Shown in pieces: positions 1 through 9,541 of a stretch of DNA of 34,899 bases. The position numbers and the translations under genes were made by a program. The notes under the pieces were generated by a model that saw only the letters and a program-made list of their open reading frames with translations, was not told the origin of the DNA and searched no databases. Source of the DNA: Acidobacteriaceae bacterium. GTDB lineage: Bacteria > Acidobacteriota > Terriglobia > Bryobacterales > Bryobacteraceae. Numbering within the stretch: position 1 is the stretch's first letter; every line of letters begins with the position of its first letter. The stretch covers positions 1 to 34,899 of the forward strand of contig JANYCV010000360.1 of assembly GCA_025360145.1 (NCBI GenBank), in the 5' to 3' direction.

Positions 1-21
1 CCATAGGCGCTAACTTAAGAA

Positions 22-39
22 CATTTTTAGTCAAAAATG
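22..39. terminator. AT-rich hairpin (CATTTTT-AGTC-AAAAATG) nested in a CCATAG/CTATGG inverted pair (1-6/42-47)
   Basis: Direct reading: 7-bp stem and 4-nt loop, with an outer 6-bp complementary pair. Could be a terminator or part of a mobile-element end. Confidence 0.4.
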
Positions 40-194
40 CTCTATGGGATGGGGGTTTCAACAACGCCATCCCCAATATGTTGTGGGAGCAAAGGCTTAG
101 GTTAGCGCTTACGGGGGCCCGCCCCACCTTGGCTGCTGCCATCGCAATTACCTGAGTGAGGCACATACCCAGGCTGCGTTAATCAGCCTTCACC

Positions 195-285
195 GGCGGT
201 TAATAATGGGCGGCACGTCGGTAATGGCCGCTTAGGGTGAGACACAACTTGGCCTGTCCATCTATTTCTTGGACACTACGCTAGC
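195..285. repeat. Dispersed repeat locus 1 (motif R 195-236, motif T 251-285), probable mobile-element remnant
   Basis: GGCGGTTAATAATGGGC resembles GGCGGCTAATAATGGGC at 29632; GACACTACGCTAGC (272-285) is the exact reverse complement of GCTAGCGTAGTGTC at 29562, with further similarity beyond the core. Confidence 0.5.
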
Positions 286-1694
286 ATTTTGGTGGCTACG
301 TTGCCGGCCACGTCAGTTAGGCGGAACGGCCTGCCGCCGTAGTTGAACGTCAACTGCTCGTGATTGAGCCCCAGCAGGTGCAGCATGGTGGCATGCATGT
401 CGTGGATGTGCATGCGGTCTTCCACCGCGTAGTAACCGAACTCGTCTGTTGCACCGTAGATGAAACCCTTCTTCACTCCGGCGCCGGCCATCCACATGGT
501 GTACCCGTACGGATTGTGGTCGCGGCCGTCGCCCGCTTCCGCAATCGGCGTCCGGCCAAACTCGCCGCCCCAGACGACGAGCGTGTCTTCCATCAATCCA
601 TGGGCCTTCAGGTCCGTCAGCAAGGCCGCAATGGGCTGATCCACCTGCAGCGCGGTCCGCGTGTGAAGCCGGATCAGTTCGTTGTGCGCATCCCAGCCCA
701 CCTCATTACCTGGCCCGTAGTCGTGATTGATCTGAATGAACCGGACGTTCCGCTCGGCCAGACGGCGGGCCATCAGGCATTGCCAGCCGAAGTCGCTGGT
801 CTCCGGCGAGTCCAGGCCGTAGAGCTTCCGTGTCGCAGCCGACTCCTTTGAGATGTCGAATGCTTCAGGCGCGACGGTCTGCATGCGGAATGCGAGCTCG
901 AAGCTTTGGATGCGCGCTTCCAGCTCCGGATCGTTTTGCCAGCGCGCGGTACTGCTGCGATTCATCTTCTGAATCATGTCCAGTTCGTAGCGCTGCTGCT
1001 CCGGGGTCAACCCCTGATTTTGCAGGTGCTCAATCGGTTCGGAGATCTTCTCAAACGGCATTCCGCCCAGCCCCACGGCGGTTCCCTGATAGGCCGCTGG
1101 AAGAAAACCGGAACTCCATTTCTTCGCGCCGCCGTGAGAGAGGCCCGGCTTCAACGTGATGTACGCGGGTAGATTCTGATTCTCCGTGCCCAGCCCGTAG
1201 ATCACCCACGAACCCATGCTCGGCCGGGTGAACGTGTTCGATCCGGTATGCAATTGCAGGGTAGCGCCGCCGTGGGCAACGCTGTCACCTACCATGGACC
1301 GGATGATGCACAAATCGTCCGCATGTTTTGCCACATTGGGAAACAGCTCGCTGATTTCGATGCCGCTCTGGCCGTACTTTTTGAACTCCCAGGGCGACTT
1401 CAGCAGATTTCCTGTACTGCCTTCGGCGAAGGTCAGCGGGCGTTTGAAGGGCAGCGGCTTTCCGTGATCCTTGATCAGCCGGGGCTTCGGATCGAAGGTG
1501 TCCAGATGCGAAGGTCCACCGTGCATGAACAGGAAAATGACGCGCTTTGCCTTCGCCGGAAAGTGCGGCTTCTTCGGCGCCAGCGGGTCTGAGGCTTCGG
1601 CGGCTCTTAGTAGAGAAGAGAGGCCCAGCATCCCGAAGCCGCACGCGGAGCGGCGGAGAAGAAAGCGGCGCGAAGGCAAGAGTGGGTGTGGCAT
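276..1694 (-). CDS. DUF1501 domain-containing protein (sulfatase/phosphatase-fold), Tat-like signal
   Basis: FLFMHGGPSHLDTFDPKP, GGEFGRTPIAEAGDGRDHNPYG motifs; RRFLLRRSACGFGMLG leader. ATG at 1694 preceded by GAGGAG; the upstream TTG at 1706 is less likely. Confidence 0.92.
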   Translation of the reverse strand: MPHPLLPSRRFLLRRSACGFGMLGLSSLLRAAEASDPLAPKKPHFPAKAKRVIFLFMHGGPSHLDTFDPKPRLIKDHGKPLPFKRPLTFAEGSTGNLLKSPWEFKKYGQSGIEISELFPNVAKHADDLCIIRSMVGDSVAHGGATLQLHTGSNTFTRPSMGSWVIYGLGTENQNLPAYITLKPGLSHGGAKKWSSGFLPAAYQGTAVGLGGMPFEKISEPIEHLQNQGLTPEQQRYELDMIQKMNRSSTARWQNDPELEARIQSFELAFRMQTVAPEAFDISKESAATRKLYGLDSPETSDFGWQCLMARRLAERNVRFIQINHDYGPGNEVGWDAHNELIRLHTRTALQVDQPIAALLTDLKAHGLMEDTLVVWGGEFGRTPIAEAGDGRDHNPYGYTMWMAGAGVKKGFIYGATDEFGYYAVEDRMHIHDMHATMLHLLGLNHEQLTFNYGGRPFRLTDVAGNVATKMLA

Positions 1695-1702
1695 TGGTCT
1701 CC

Positions 1703-4474
1703 TCAATAGACGTAGATGAAATCGTTCGACGCCACCAGCGAACGGCAGAAACTGGTCCAGGCCAGAAGACGGCCCTCGTCATTCGATGGCTTGGCCGGGA
1801 ACGCGGCAATGAACTGTAATGCAGCTCGTATCTCATCCGCTTTGGGTTCGCGGCCAAGAATGCTTACCCACGCCCGGCTCACTCTGCGTTCGTCGGTCGA
1901 TTCCTGTTGCAAAAGCTGCTTGGCTACGCCGCGCGAGCGGTCTGCGACGAACTTGCTGTTCATCATGTACAAAGCCTGCGGCGCCACATTGGTTTGTGAT
2001 CGATATTCAGTGCTTGTGGTCGCGTCACCGAAATCGAAGAGCGTCAACATGGTCGCTAAATTCGAGCGCCGCAGTGCCAGATACACGGTGCGCCGATTGG
2101 AATCGTCCGGGTGAGTGCTCTTGCGGCCATCGCTGAATTCGTTGTCGGTGCCTTCGCCCTTTTGCAGCGTACCGCCCATGGTCAAGTCGAGGCTCCCGTC
2201 CAGCAACAACAGCGAATCGCGAATCTCCTCCACGGTTTTGCGCCGGATGGAGAACCGCGACAAAAGGCGATTGTCGGGATCTTTCTCACGCTTCGCCGGC
2301 GTGACTTCGGCGCTCATCTGGTAGGCGCTGGAGAGCAGGATCAGCCGGTGCATTTTCTTGAGGGACCAACCCTGCCGGATGAACTCCGCCGCCAACCAAT
2401 CCAGCAGTTCCGGGTGGCTGGGCCGTTCGCCGGCGATTCCAAAGTTGTTGGGCGTGCGGACAAGCCCCTGCCCAAAGTGCCCTTGCCAGATTCGGTTGAC
2501 CATCACTCGCGCCGGCAGCGGATTGCGTGAATCGGCCAGCCAGTTCGCCAGATCCAGCCGGCCGCTGCCTTGGCGAATGGGCTCTTGTTGTTCCCCGGCG
2601 AGAATCGTGGGGAAACGCTTCGGGACTGCTTCGCCTTTCGAATCTGGATTGCCGCGCAGGAAGACGCGTTGATCCACAGGCTGATCTTCCGCAACAGCGC
2701 AGGCGAACGGCGGCTCAGGAGGCGCGGCCGCTTTGATGCGCTGTAGCTCGGCCGTCAATGCGTCAATTTTCTTGCGGGCTTCTTCGGTATAGATCTTCTC
2801 CGGCTCTTTAACTGGCAGCGTCAGCGGGCCTTTTCCGGCGGCTACCTGGGTGTAAAAGCGATTCTCTCCGGCCACAAACTTCGGCGGTGCTGGAAGCTTC
2901 TCGCCGCGCGCGCGGGCTTCGTCCGATTGCATGCGAAACTCTTCCTGCGCCTTGGTGCGCCGTGCCGCTTCGGCTTGGAATTCGCGCTGATACTGCGTCG
3001 CGACCGCCTGCACTGTTTCGGCATCCGCCTTGTACCAAAGTTCCAGGTGCGGCCGGCGTTCTTTGGTTGGCTTCAGATAATCCACCCAGCGCTGCAGCAG
3101 GATGTCGTCGAGCAACGCATCTTTCGGTTCCCCGCCTTGATACACGCGCCGTGCCGACGTCATGTATAGCGCCATTTGCGGCGCAAGTTGATCGCGGTAG
3201 CGCATGGCCTCACCGCTGATGACACCGTCGATCTCCTTCTGCTGATCGGCCAACCGCTTCTGGTGCGCTTCGTATTCGGCAGCAACGTCCTTGGCCACAA
3301 GCGGCGTGAAATAGAGCTTCGACACCGTGCCTTCAATCTGTGATAACTGCTTGGTGCTGGCGAAAATCGATGCCAGCGAATAATAGTCCTTCGTTGAGAT
3401 GGGATCGAACTTGTGGTCGTGGCAGCGCGCGCAGGAAATGGTCAATCCCAGAAAGGCTTTGCCCGCGACATCGATTTGCTCGTCCACGATGTCGTAAAAC
3501 ATTTTAACCTTGTCTTGTTCAGCCACTAGCTTGGGGCCCAACGCCAGAAACCCGGTTGCGACGATGCCGGCCGTATTGACATTTTGTCCGGCCGGTGGCG
3601 GCAGCAGGTCTCCTGCAATCTGCTCGCGGATGAAACGGTCAAAGGGCACATCGTGGTTGAACGCATCGATCACATAATCCCGGTAGCGCCAGGCGTGGGG
3701 ATAGCGATAATCTTCATCGGCCCCTGTGGAATCGGCGTAGCGGGCTACATCCAGCCAGTGGCGGCCCCACTTCTCGCCGTACCGGGGCGACGCCATTAGA
3801 CGGTCTACTACACTGGCGAAGGCGTCTGGCGATGGGTCGGCTAGGAAGGCCCGGACTTCTTCATCCGACGGCGGCAGGCCGGTGAGGTCCAACGTGACAC
3901 GGCGGATTAACGTGAGCGGGCCGGCACGCGGAGCCGGCGAAAGCTGGTTCGCTTCGAGTGCCGCCAGAACGAATCGATCGATGGGTGAGCGAACCCATGA
4001 CTCGGCTTTGACTGCGGGCAGCGGCGGCGCGTGCAACGGGCGAAAGGACCAGAATTCTTTCTGTGCCCGGGAGTAGCTCTTCTTCTTGTTGAGATCGGAA
4101 GCAGCGGCTTCATTGATGCCTGCGGGCCACGGCGCGCCCATCTTCACCCACTCGCGCAGAACACTGAACTCCGCTTCGCTGATCCTGCCGGTGGGCGGCA
4201 TTTTGATGCGCTCGCGATATCCCGTCACTTGCAATATGCGGCTGTTTTCTACGTCGCCGGGCACAATGATCGGGCCCGTGTCGGCACCCTTGTGGAAGCC
4301 GGCGGAGCTGGTGAGATCCAGTCCGGCTTTTCCTGTCTTGGGATTGTGGCAACCCTGACAACGGTTCGCAAGAATAGGCCGGACTTGCTTTTCAAAGTAC
4401 TCGGATTGCTCTGGAGATTGGGCTAACGCTTGGCTCACGAGGAAGAGCGCGAACGACCATTTAAGCATTGACAT
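1703..4474 (-). CDS. Planctomycete-type cytochrome c (PSCyt1) / DUF1549 / DUF1553 protein, secreted
   Basis: Signal peptide [19 protein letters not shown]; CxxCH haem motifs [17 protein letters not shown] and [34 protein letters not shown] and [20 protein letters not shown] motifs typical of DUF1549/DUF1553. Confidence 0.93.
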   Translation of the reverse strand: MSMLKWSFALFLVSQALAQSPEQSEYFEKQVRPILANRCQGCHNPKTGKAGLDLTSSAGFHKGADTGPIIVPGDVENSRILQVTGYRERIKMPPTGRISEAEFSVLREWVKMGAPWPAGINEAAASDLNKKKSYSRAQKEFWSFRPLHAPPLPAVKAESWVRSPIDRFVLAALEANQLSPAPRAGPLTLIRRVTLDLTGLPPSDEEVRAFLADPSPDAFASVVDRLMASPRYGEKWGRHWLDVARYADSTGADEDYRYPHAWRYRDYVIDAFNHDVPFDRFIREQIAGDLLPPPAGQNVNTAGIVATGFLALGPKLVAEQDKVKMFYDIVDEQIDVAGKAFLGLTISCARCHDHKFDPISTKDYYSLASIFASTKQLSQIEGTVSKLYFTPLVAKDVAAEYEAHQKRLADQQKEIDGVISGEAMRYRDQLAPQMALYMTSARRVYQGGEPKDALLDDILLQRWVDYLKPTKERRPHLELWYKADAETVQAVATQYQREFQAEAARRTKAQEEFRMQSDEARARGEKLPAPPKFVAGENRFYTQVAAGKGPLTLPVKEPEKIYTEEARKKIDALTAELQRIKAAAPPEPPFACAVAEDQPVDQRVFLRGNPDSKGEAVPKRFPTILAGEQQEPIRQGSGRLDLANWLADSRNPLPARVMVNRIWQGHFGQGLVRTPNNFGIAGERPSHPELLDWLAAEFIRQGWSLKKMHRLILLSSAYQMSAEVTPAKREKDPDNRLLSRFSIRRKTVEEIRDSLLLLDGSLDLTMGGTLQKGEGTDNEFSDGRKSTHPDDSNRRTVYLALRRSNLATMLTLFDFGDATTSTEYRSQTNVAPQALYMMNSKFVADRSRGVAKQLLQQESTDERRVSRAWVSILGREPKADEIRAALQFIAAFPAKPSNDEGRLLAWTSFCRSLVASNDFIYVY

Positions 4475-4697
4475 GGTGTGGAAGAGTGCGACCTGGCGCT
4501 AACGTATGACTACGTTCCATACTTTCGCCCTGCGAGACGGACTCGCTTTTTAAGTACTCGAATTGCCCTGGAGATTGGGCTAACGCTTGGCTGACGTGGA
4601 AGAGCGGGAGCGACCATTTAAGCATTGACATGGTTTGGAAGAGCGCGACCGGCGCTAACGTATGACGACGTCCCATACTTTCGCCCTGCGAGACGGA
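4387..4697. repeat. Diverged tandem duplication, two ~156-bp copies (about 4387-4541 and 4545-4697)
   Basis: Manual alignment: both copies contain CTGGAGATTGGGCTAACGCTTGGCT, CGACCATTTAAGCATTGACATGG, GGCGCTAACGTATGAC and CATACTTTCGCCCTGCGAGACGGA, with scattered substitutions and two 1-nt indels. Confidence 0.93.
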
Positions 4698-5719
4698 CCC
4701 TTGGGCCCATCGATATTCAATATCACTATATACTCTCCGGCCTTCTCGTATTGATGGATGGGATGGCGGTCCGCAGAGGTCTTACCGTCGCCGAACTCCC
4801 ACTTCCACGATGTAATCGGGCCGTAAGATTCGTCTTGAAACGCTACCAGCCGGCGGTCCATGTCGACAATCTGGAACGACCAGCCGGCTTCCACCGGCTT
4901 GCGCAACTCCGGCTCGATCGGCATCAGCCTGAAGGCTACCAGGTCCGACGCATTCGCGTACATCGTGGTCTTGTGCGAAAGGTTCCAGAAGCCCCGGTAC
5001 GTCTTGGCGTTTTCGTCATCGTAGTCAAGGACCGACCACGACATTCCAATGACTTTGTTCTCCCAAAGCTTCGACTCCACAGACCGCTGCGGGCCTTCAT
5101 ACGCCGCATAGTCGAATGGCGTTATGAAGAACTCCAGCGTCAGGCGGCCGCTTTCGCCGTGCTTGAAATTGTAATTGTAGGCAGCGTTCGCGTAGGGCAG
5201 GTTCTTGATCCACGGTGCACAGCCCCACACCATGGTCCAGTCTTTCCCCTCGGCGGGCGTGAAGATGTGATAGTTCTGCGCGTGTACGCCATGGAACGTG
5301 AAGTGCGCCTCGTTCGGATCGTAGGTCTTCAGCGGATGCATCTGCTTGATGAACGGCCCGCCCGAAAGATCGCCATCGACAACGAGTTCGAAGATATCGT
5401 TATGCAGATCGGCGCGCTTGAAGTCCCAGTAATTGTCGTATGCTTCGTACAGGAAATAAAGCCGGTTGAGCCCCTTCACCCAACCCACCTTAACCTTGAC
5501 ATCCAGGTCCTTCCTATCCATCGGCGTGTTGTTCACGGTGTCTTTCAACTGGTCCATGCCGATGGAGTAGCTTTCCGGGACCATGGCCCAGTCGTCCGTC
5601 TTCCCATCGATGCGCGGGATCTGCCCGGCGGGAAATTGAAACACTTTGAATTCGACTCCGGGGCGTTCAAGCGCAATGGCTTGAACTGCGAAGAATGCCA
5701 GCAGCAGGAAGATTCTCAC
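4655..5719 (-). CDS. Secreted CBM9-like (DOMON-type sugar-binding) protein with C-terminal PKD domain
   Basis: Signal peptide MRIFLLLAFFAVQAIA; RIDGKTDDWAMVPESY typical of CBM9-like N-termini; C-terminal WKWEFGDGKTSADRHPIHQYEKAGEYIVILNI is a PKD signature. Confidence 0.8.
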   Translation of the reverse strand: MRIFLLLAFFAVQAIALERPGVEFKVFQFPAGQIPRIDGKTDDWAMVPESYSIGMDQLKDTVNNTPMDRKDLDVKVKVGWVKGLNRLYFLYEAYDNYWDFKRADLHNDIFELVVDGDLSGGPFIKQMHPLKTYDPNEAHFTFHGVHAQNYHIFTPAEGKDWTMVWGCAPWIKNLPYANAAYNYNFKHGESGRLTLEFFITPFDYAAYEGPQRSVESKLWENKVIGMSWSVLDYDDENAKTYRGFWNLSHKTTMYANASDLVAFRLMPIEPELRKPVEAGWSFQIVDMDRRLVAFQDESYGPITSWKWEFGDGKTSADRHPIHQYEKAGEYIVILNIDGPKGPSRRAKVWDVVIR

Positions 5720-6978
5720 GCTTTCACTCTGTCATAGTCGAAGCGCTCATTTACCAGGTGATACTCCGGCTCGCCGTCCTTTTGCAGATAGTACGTCTTC
5801 ATCGGTGTGCGAGTGAAATCACTTAGCTTGCGGCGCACCGGTTGACCCGCCACCCACTCATAGACCGGTACTTCCCAAGGATTGAAAGTATCCAGCATCC
5901 CGCGCTCCTTGGCGATGCGGAACAGGTTCACATTGCCCGGTTCGTGGCCTCCCAGATACATGCCGATCATGTCCAGACGAAACCGGTCCTTGCCGAACAT
6001 CACCAGATTGGTGAGATGATCCTGGCCAACTCCAAAGCCGTCGCCATCGCGGCCATAAATACCTTCGATGATGTTCAACCCCGGGTTGATCACCTGCGAG
6101 TTGTCGCAAGTTTTGTGCGCCCAGATCTCCTGATTCATCGGGCTGAGATTGGCGCTACTTTCGTAACGCGCGTAGCGCAGGCGGCGGTGATTTTCGAAGT
6201 AGCGATTGACGCGGTCTTCCACCTTGCCGTGAATATCCGGCTGCATGAATGCGGGCGCGCCTGTCACCATCTTCCATCCGGGGCAGAACCGCACGTAGGG
6301 CTTCACAACCAGTCCCTGAACGTTCTTCGTCGACAGCGTCATACACATGCCGTGCGCCTTCCACTTGGCGATATTCAGCAGCCAGGTATCGGGCTCATTG
6401 ACCGGAGCGTAATGCGGAATGCGCGTGTAGACTACGGGGTCCGGCACTTTGGTCCACGACATTTCAAAGCCATCGCGGAAGTTGCGTTCGCGGCGGTCGG
6501 GCTCGTTCATTTCGACGCCATGGCGATCGTTGATATCCGCCAGGCCCCGGTAGTTCCAGGAGTGGAAGTTATTTGCTTCCAGAAAGTGAAAGCGCTTCAG
6601 ACCCAATTCCTTCAGGCCCAAAATGATGCCTTCATAAAACTGCGGGTCTGTGCCGGTGCCCCAGTTTTCTTCATTGGGCCGCTCATTACGGACGCTGGTG
6701 AAGTTGGGCTTAAGAATCACGCGATGGGTCACAGGTATGCCTGCCGACTCCATCGGGACAAACACGTCGCGCGCGAACGCGAGCCCTTCACGAAGCTTCG
6801 CCGCCTCGTCCATCTTGTGGGGCACGTTCGTGCGCTTCAGAAAGACTGCTTTGGGATTAGCTTCGACGAAGGGATGCACGGCGAATTGCGGCTTCGGCAA
6901 TCGCGCACCTGCAACACGGATTGGCGCGGTGGCTGCGGCGGCGGCCAGGCTCAGTAAATGACGGCGAGTGATATCCAT
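5716..6978 (-). CDS. DUF362 domain-containing protein with Tat-like leader
   Basis: MDITRRHLLSLAAAAATAPIRVAGA leader; RVILKPNFTS...; LLNIAKWKAHGMCMTLSTKNVQGLV; pattern typical of DUF362. Overlaps the next gene by 4 nt. Confidence 0.75.
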   Translation of the reverse strand: MDITRRHLLSLAAAAATAPIRVAGARLPKPQFAVHPFVEANPKAVFLKRTNVPHKMDEAAKLREGLAFARDVFVPMESAGIPVTHRVILKPNFTSVRNERPNEENWGTGTDPQFYEGIILGLKELGLKRFHFLEANNFHSWNYRGLADINDRHGVEMNEPDRRERNFRDGFEMSWTKVPDPVVYTRIPHYAPVNEPDTWLLNIAKWKAHGMCMTLSTKNVQGLVVKPYVRFCPGWKMVTGAPAFMQPDIHGKVEDRVNRYFENHRRLRYARYESSANLSPMNQEIWAHKTCDNSQVINPGLNIIEGIYGRDGDGFGVGQDHLTNLVMFGKDRFRLDMIGMYLGGHEPGNVNLFRIAKERGMLDTFNPWEVPVYEWVAGQPVRRKLSDFTRTPMKTYYLQKDGEPEYHLVNERFDYDRVKA

Positions 6979-6990
6979 GGCTTTTCTTTA

Positions 6991-8178
6991 TTATCCTAAC
7001 GCTCCTGAGAATCTGACGATGGCCAGGCGGCGCGGGGAGGGCAGAAACACCTCGGTGGTAGAGCCGCGGCGCGCGGTCTGCAACGGTTGAGGGGACGCCC
7101 CCGGGGAAAGCATAACGGCGCGCGAAAAGTGGCCTTGCACGCGAGCCTGTAATTCCGTGGACTCGCCACTACCATACTGCAAAACATGCAACAGCAATTC
7201 GCCCGGCGCGGGGGCAGTTGTTGCCAGCGGGATGGAAGACAGCGCGTTCCACAGCCGGACTGCGCGTTGACGGTGGTTGATCACGTCGATGACATCGAGG
7301 GCGAACTCGCTTGGGTCGGTGACGCGTTTGCGGTAGGCGACGATGCGGCCCTTACCCAATGACAGGAAGTCGCGGTCCGGCTCTCGCTTCGTTAGTTTCG
7401 CAGCGGTTGGAGCTGGGGCGTCTATGATGACCGTTCCACCGGCTGCGGCGTGGGCAAATACCGCGGTCGGCACTTGCTTCATTCCGGCGGCGACCAGCGC
7501 GTGGATTCTCCCCTTCGGGATTTGCTGCGCGGAGATAAGCGCGGGGCTGGCCCCACGACGGTGCAGCAGGTTTGCGATCTCCGCCGTCTGCATGCCGGGC
7601 TCAACAACTGCCGTGATGATGGGGAGAGCGGGACGGCCCAGAAGGTCGCGATGTTGTTTCAGGAAGCGGATGGTCTGGCCCAGGGAATCCCACGCGGTGC
7701 GCGCGGCTGGGGACCCGGCGAGCAGCTCTGAGCGAAAACGCGGCTGCAGGGTCAGGATGAAGTTGCCACCATGCACGCGGGCCTCAGCCAGAGCGAGTTC
7801 CAGTGTGTCGAAGGGCATGATGCGATCGTCCGGCAGGTAGCCGAGCAGCACTTGTTGTCCCGGATGCAAAGCGCGCTCGAACGCGACGACGTGACCGTTC
7901 GCATCTATCCAAGGCTCGCGGCTGGCGCTGGCGACTTCGTTGTCGGGATCTTGATTTCCCGGCGCTCTGCGAGTGCCTGGCCATAGGCCGCGTGCGACGG
8001 AAGGTGGAGCGCCGGCTTCGGGGAGCGTGGCGAGTTTAGCGGCACGCGCCGCTGCTTCGAAGGCCGCATGAGGCACGGCGAGCAGCACGGTGTCGATCGA
8101 AGCGGACGTCAGAAGCGTGACGTGCGCAGGTTGCGGATCGGACCATCGGAGGAATACCTGCTCGCTAAGGTTGATCAC
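6991..8178 (-). CDS. Uncharacterised protein, possibly carbohydrate-active-enzyme associated
   Basis: Long ORF in the co-directional cluster. GTG at 8178 (VINLSEQVFLRW) is preferred to the 8241 start because of overlap with the MFS gene. No family signature recognised. Confidence 0.65.
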   Translation of the reverse strand: MINLSEQVFLRWSDPQPAHVTLLTSASIDTVLLAVPHAAFEAAARAAKLATLPEAGAPPSVARGLWPGTRRAPGNQDPDNEVASASREPWIDANGHVVAFERALHPGQQVLLGYLPDDRIMPFDTLELALAEARVHGGNFILTLQPRFRSELLAGSPAARTAWDSLGQTIRFLKQHRDLLGRPALPIITAVVEPGMQTAEIANLLHRRGASPALISAQQIPKGRIHALVAAGMKQVPTAVFAHAAAGGTVIIDAPAPTAAKLTKREPDRDFLSLGKGRIVAYRKRVTDPSEFALDVIDVINHRQRAVRLWNALSSIPLATTAPAPGELLLHVLQYGSGESTELQARVQGHFSRAVMLSPGASPQPLQTARRGSTTEVFLPSPRRLAIVRFSGALG

Positions 8179-9541
8179 TTTTGTACCGCCAATCCCAGAA
8201 TATCCAAAGTAGCACCGCCGCAACAATCGCCGGCCAGGCACCCACTTGAAACGCTATGTCGTACGAACCGGTCCGATCGATATGGGCTCCCAGTGGTCGC
8301 TGCAAACTCGACGGGACCACCCACGCAAAGAACGACAGTATCCCCGTCACCAACCCCATATGCTGCTTCGACAATTCCTGCGTGAACGAGTAGTAGCACG
8401 GAAACACGCCGAGACTACCGGCCGCCACCAGCATCATCACGCCCGTGGCTGCCTGTTGGGCGGATAGCCCGGGAATCATCCATTGGCCGCGGCTCAATCC
8501 GGGCACGAACATTCCCAGCATCATCACCAGGGCGCAAACGGTGAAGACGATCCTGCGCGAATTTAAGACCGTCGAACCGCGGCGGTGCAGCCAGACGGTT
8601 GCCGCTCCGGCAATCAGGCAGCCCACGTCCGTCATGATGTAGTAGCCCGGCAGGATTCGCCCCAATGTCTGCGCCTCGGTGAAGGCCAGACCGGAGGGGT
8701 CCTGGAACACCAACGGCAACCAGACTCGAAAGATATTCCATGTGCCGTTGATGCACGACACCACCACAATCAATAGCCAGAAACGATGATCCGCCAATAC
8801 GCTACCTAGCGACTTCGTCCACGGTATTTTTACCTGCTCCGGCGCCGCGGGCGCAGCGAGACTCCGGCCCCGCATCGTCACAATCCACGCCACCACCCAT
8901 AACAGCCCCACCGCGCCAATCAGTACGAACGGCCATCGCCAACTGCCCTTGGCACTGGTAAGCATTGCCCCTACGAACAGCGGCGTTATGATCGCGCCAA
9001 TCGAAGTCCCGCTCTGCAAAATGCTATTTCCGAGGGCCCAGTCCTTCGGCTCGAGCAAACGCTGCGTCGTTTGGAGCGCACAGGGCCAATGTCCCGCTTC
9101 AAACAGGCCCAGCATCGTCCGGCACAGCAGCAGACTTCCGAAGGCGGAGCCCGCTCCCATTACGCCTTCGAATGGACGCCAGATTGCCGCCAGCGCATTT
9201 CCCACCGCGCCGTCGCCGCCGGCAAACCCGGTCAGCAGGCCGGCAATCGACCAGAACAGCAGAACCAGCGGATAGAGCCAGCGCGCACCCACACGGTCTA
9301 CGATCAGCCCGAAAACAATGGAGCCACATGCGAACGCGTAGCCGAAATACTGCTCCACCGTTCCGTAGTTCGCCTTGGTCAGCGAAAATTCGTCGATGAT
9401 CCGCTTGGAGACGCTGGCCAGCGTCATCCGGTCCATGTAATTGATGGTGCTTGCGAAGAGCAGCAGCGCACACACCCACCACTTCCACTGCGCCCTTACG
9501 CTTACTGCCAACTGTTTCCATCCCACTGGGCCACTTGGCAC
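8165..9541 (-). CDS. MFS transporter, possibly hexuronate/organic-anion type
   Basis: About 12 hydrophobic segments; WWVCALLLFASTINYMDRMTLASVSKRIIDEFSLTKANYG resembles ACS-family/ExuT-like N-termini. Confidence 0.9.
   Translation of the reverse strand: MPSGPVGWKQLAVSVRAQWKWWVCALLLFASTINYMDRMTLASVSKRIIDEFSLTKANYGTVEQYFGYAFACGSIVFGLIVDRVGARWLYPLVLLFWSIAGLLTGFAGGDGAVGNALAAIWRPFEGVMGAGSAFGSLLLCRTMLGLFEAGHWPCALQTTQRLLEPKDWALGNSILQSGTSIGAIITPLFVGAMLTSAKGSWRWPFVLIGAVGLLWVVAWIVTMRGRSLAAPAAPEQVKIPWTKSLGSVLADHRFWLLIVVVSCINGTWNIFRVWLPLVFQDPSGLAFTEAQTLGRILPGYYIMTDVGCLIAGAATVWLHRRGSTVLNSRRIVFTVCALVMMLGMFVPGLSRGQWMIPGLSAQQAATGVMMLVAAGSLGVFPCYYSFTQELSKQHMGLVTGILSFFAWVVPSSLQRPLGAHIDRTGSYDIAFQVGAWPAIVAAVLLWIFWDWRYKSDQP

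Noticed and set aside
360-1159. Plus-strand ORFs (163, 109, 88 aa) within the DUF1501 gene
   Set aside because: Antisense shadow ORFs of a high-GC gene; translations have no family features and low-complexity Arg/Pro composition.
4625-5737. 370-aa plus-strand ORF opposite the CBM9/PKD gene
   Set aside because: Antisense to a clearly recognisable secreted protein; sequence rich in His/Arg/Val with no motif.
5842-6957. 371-aa plus-strand ORF opposite DUF362
   Set aside because: Antisense shadow of a recognisable gene; no plausible domain.
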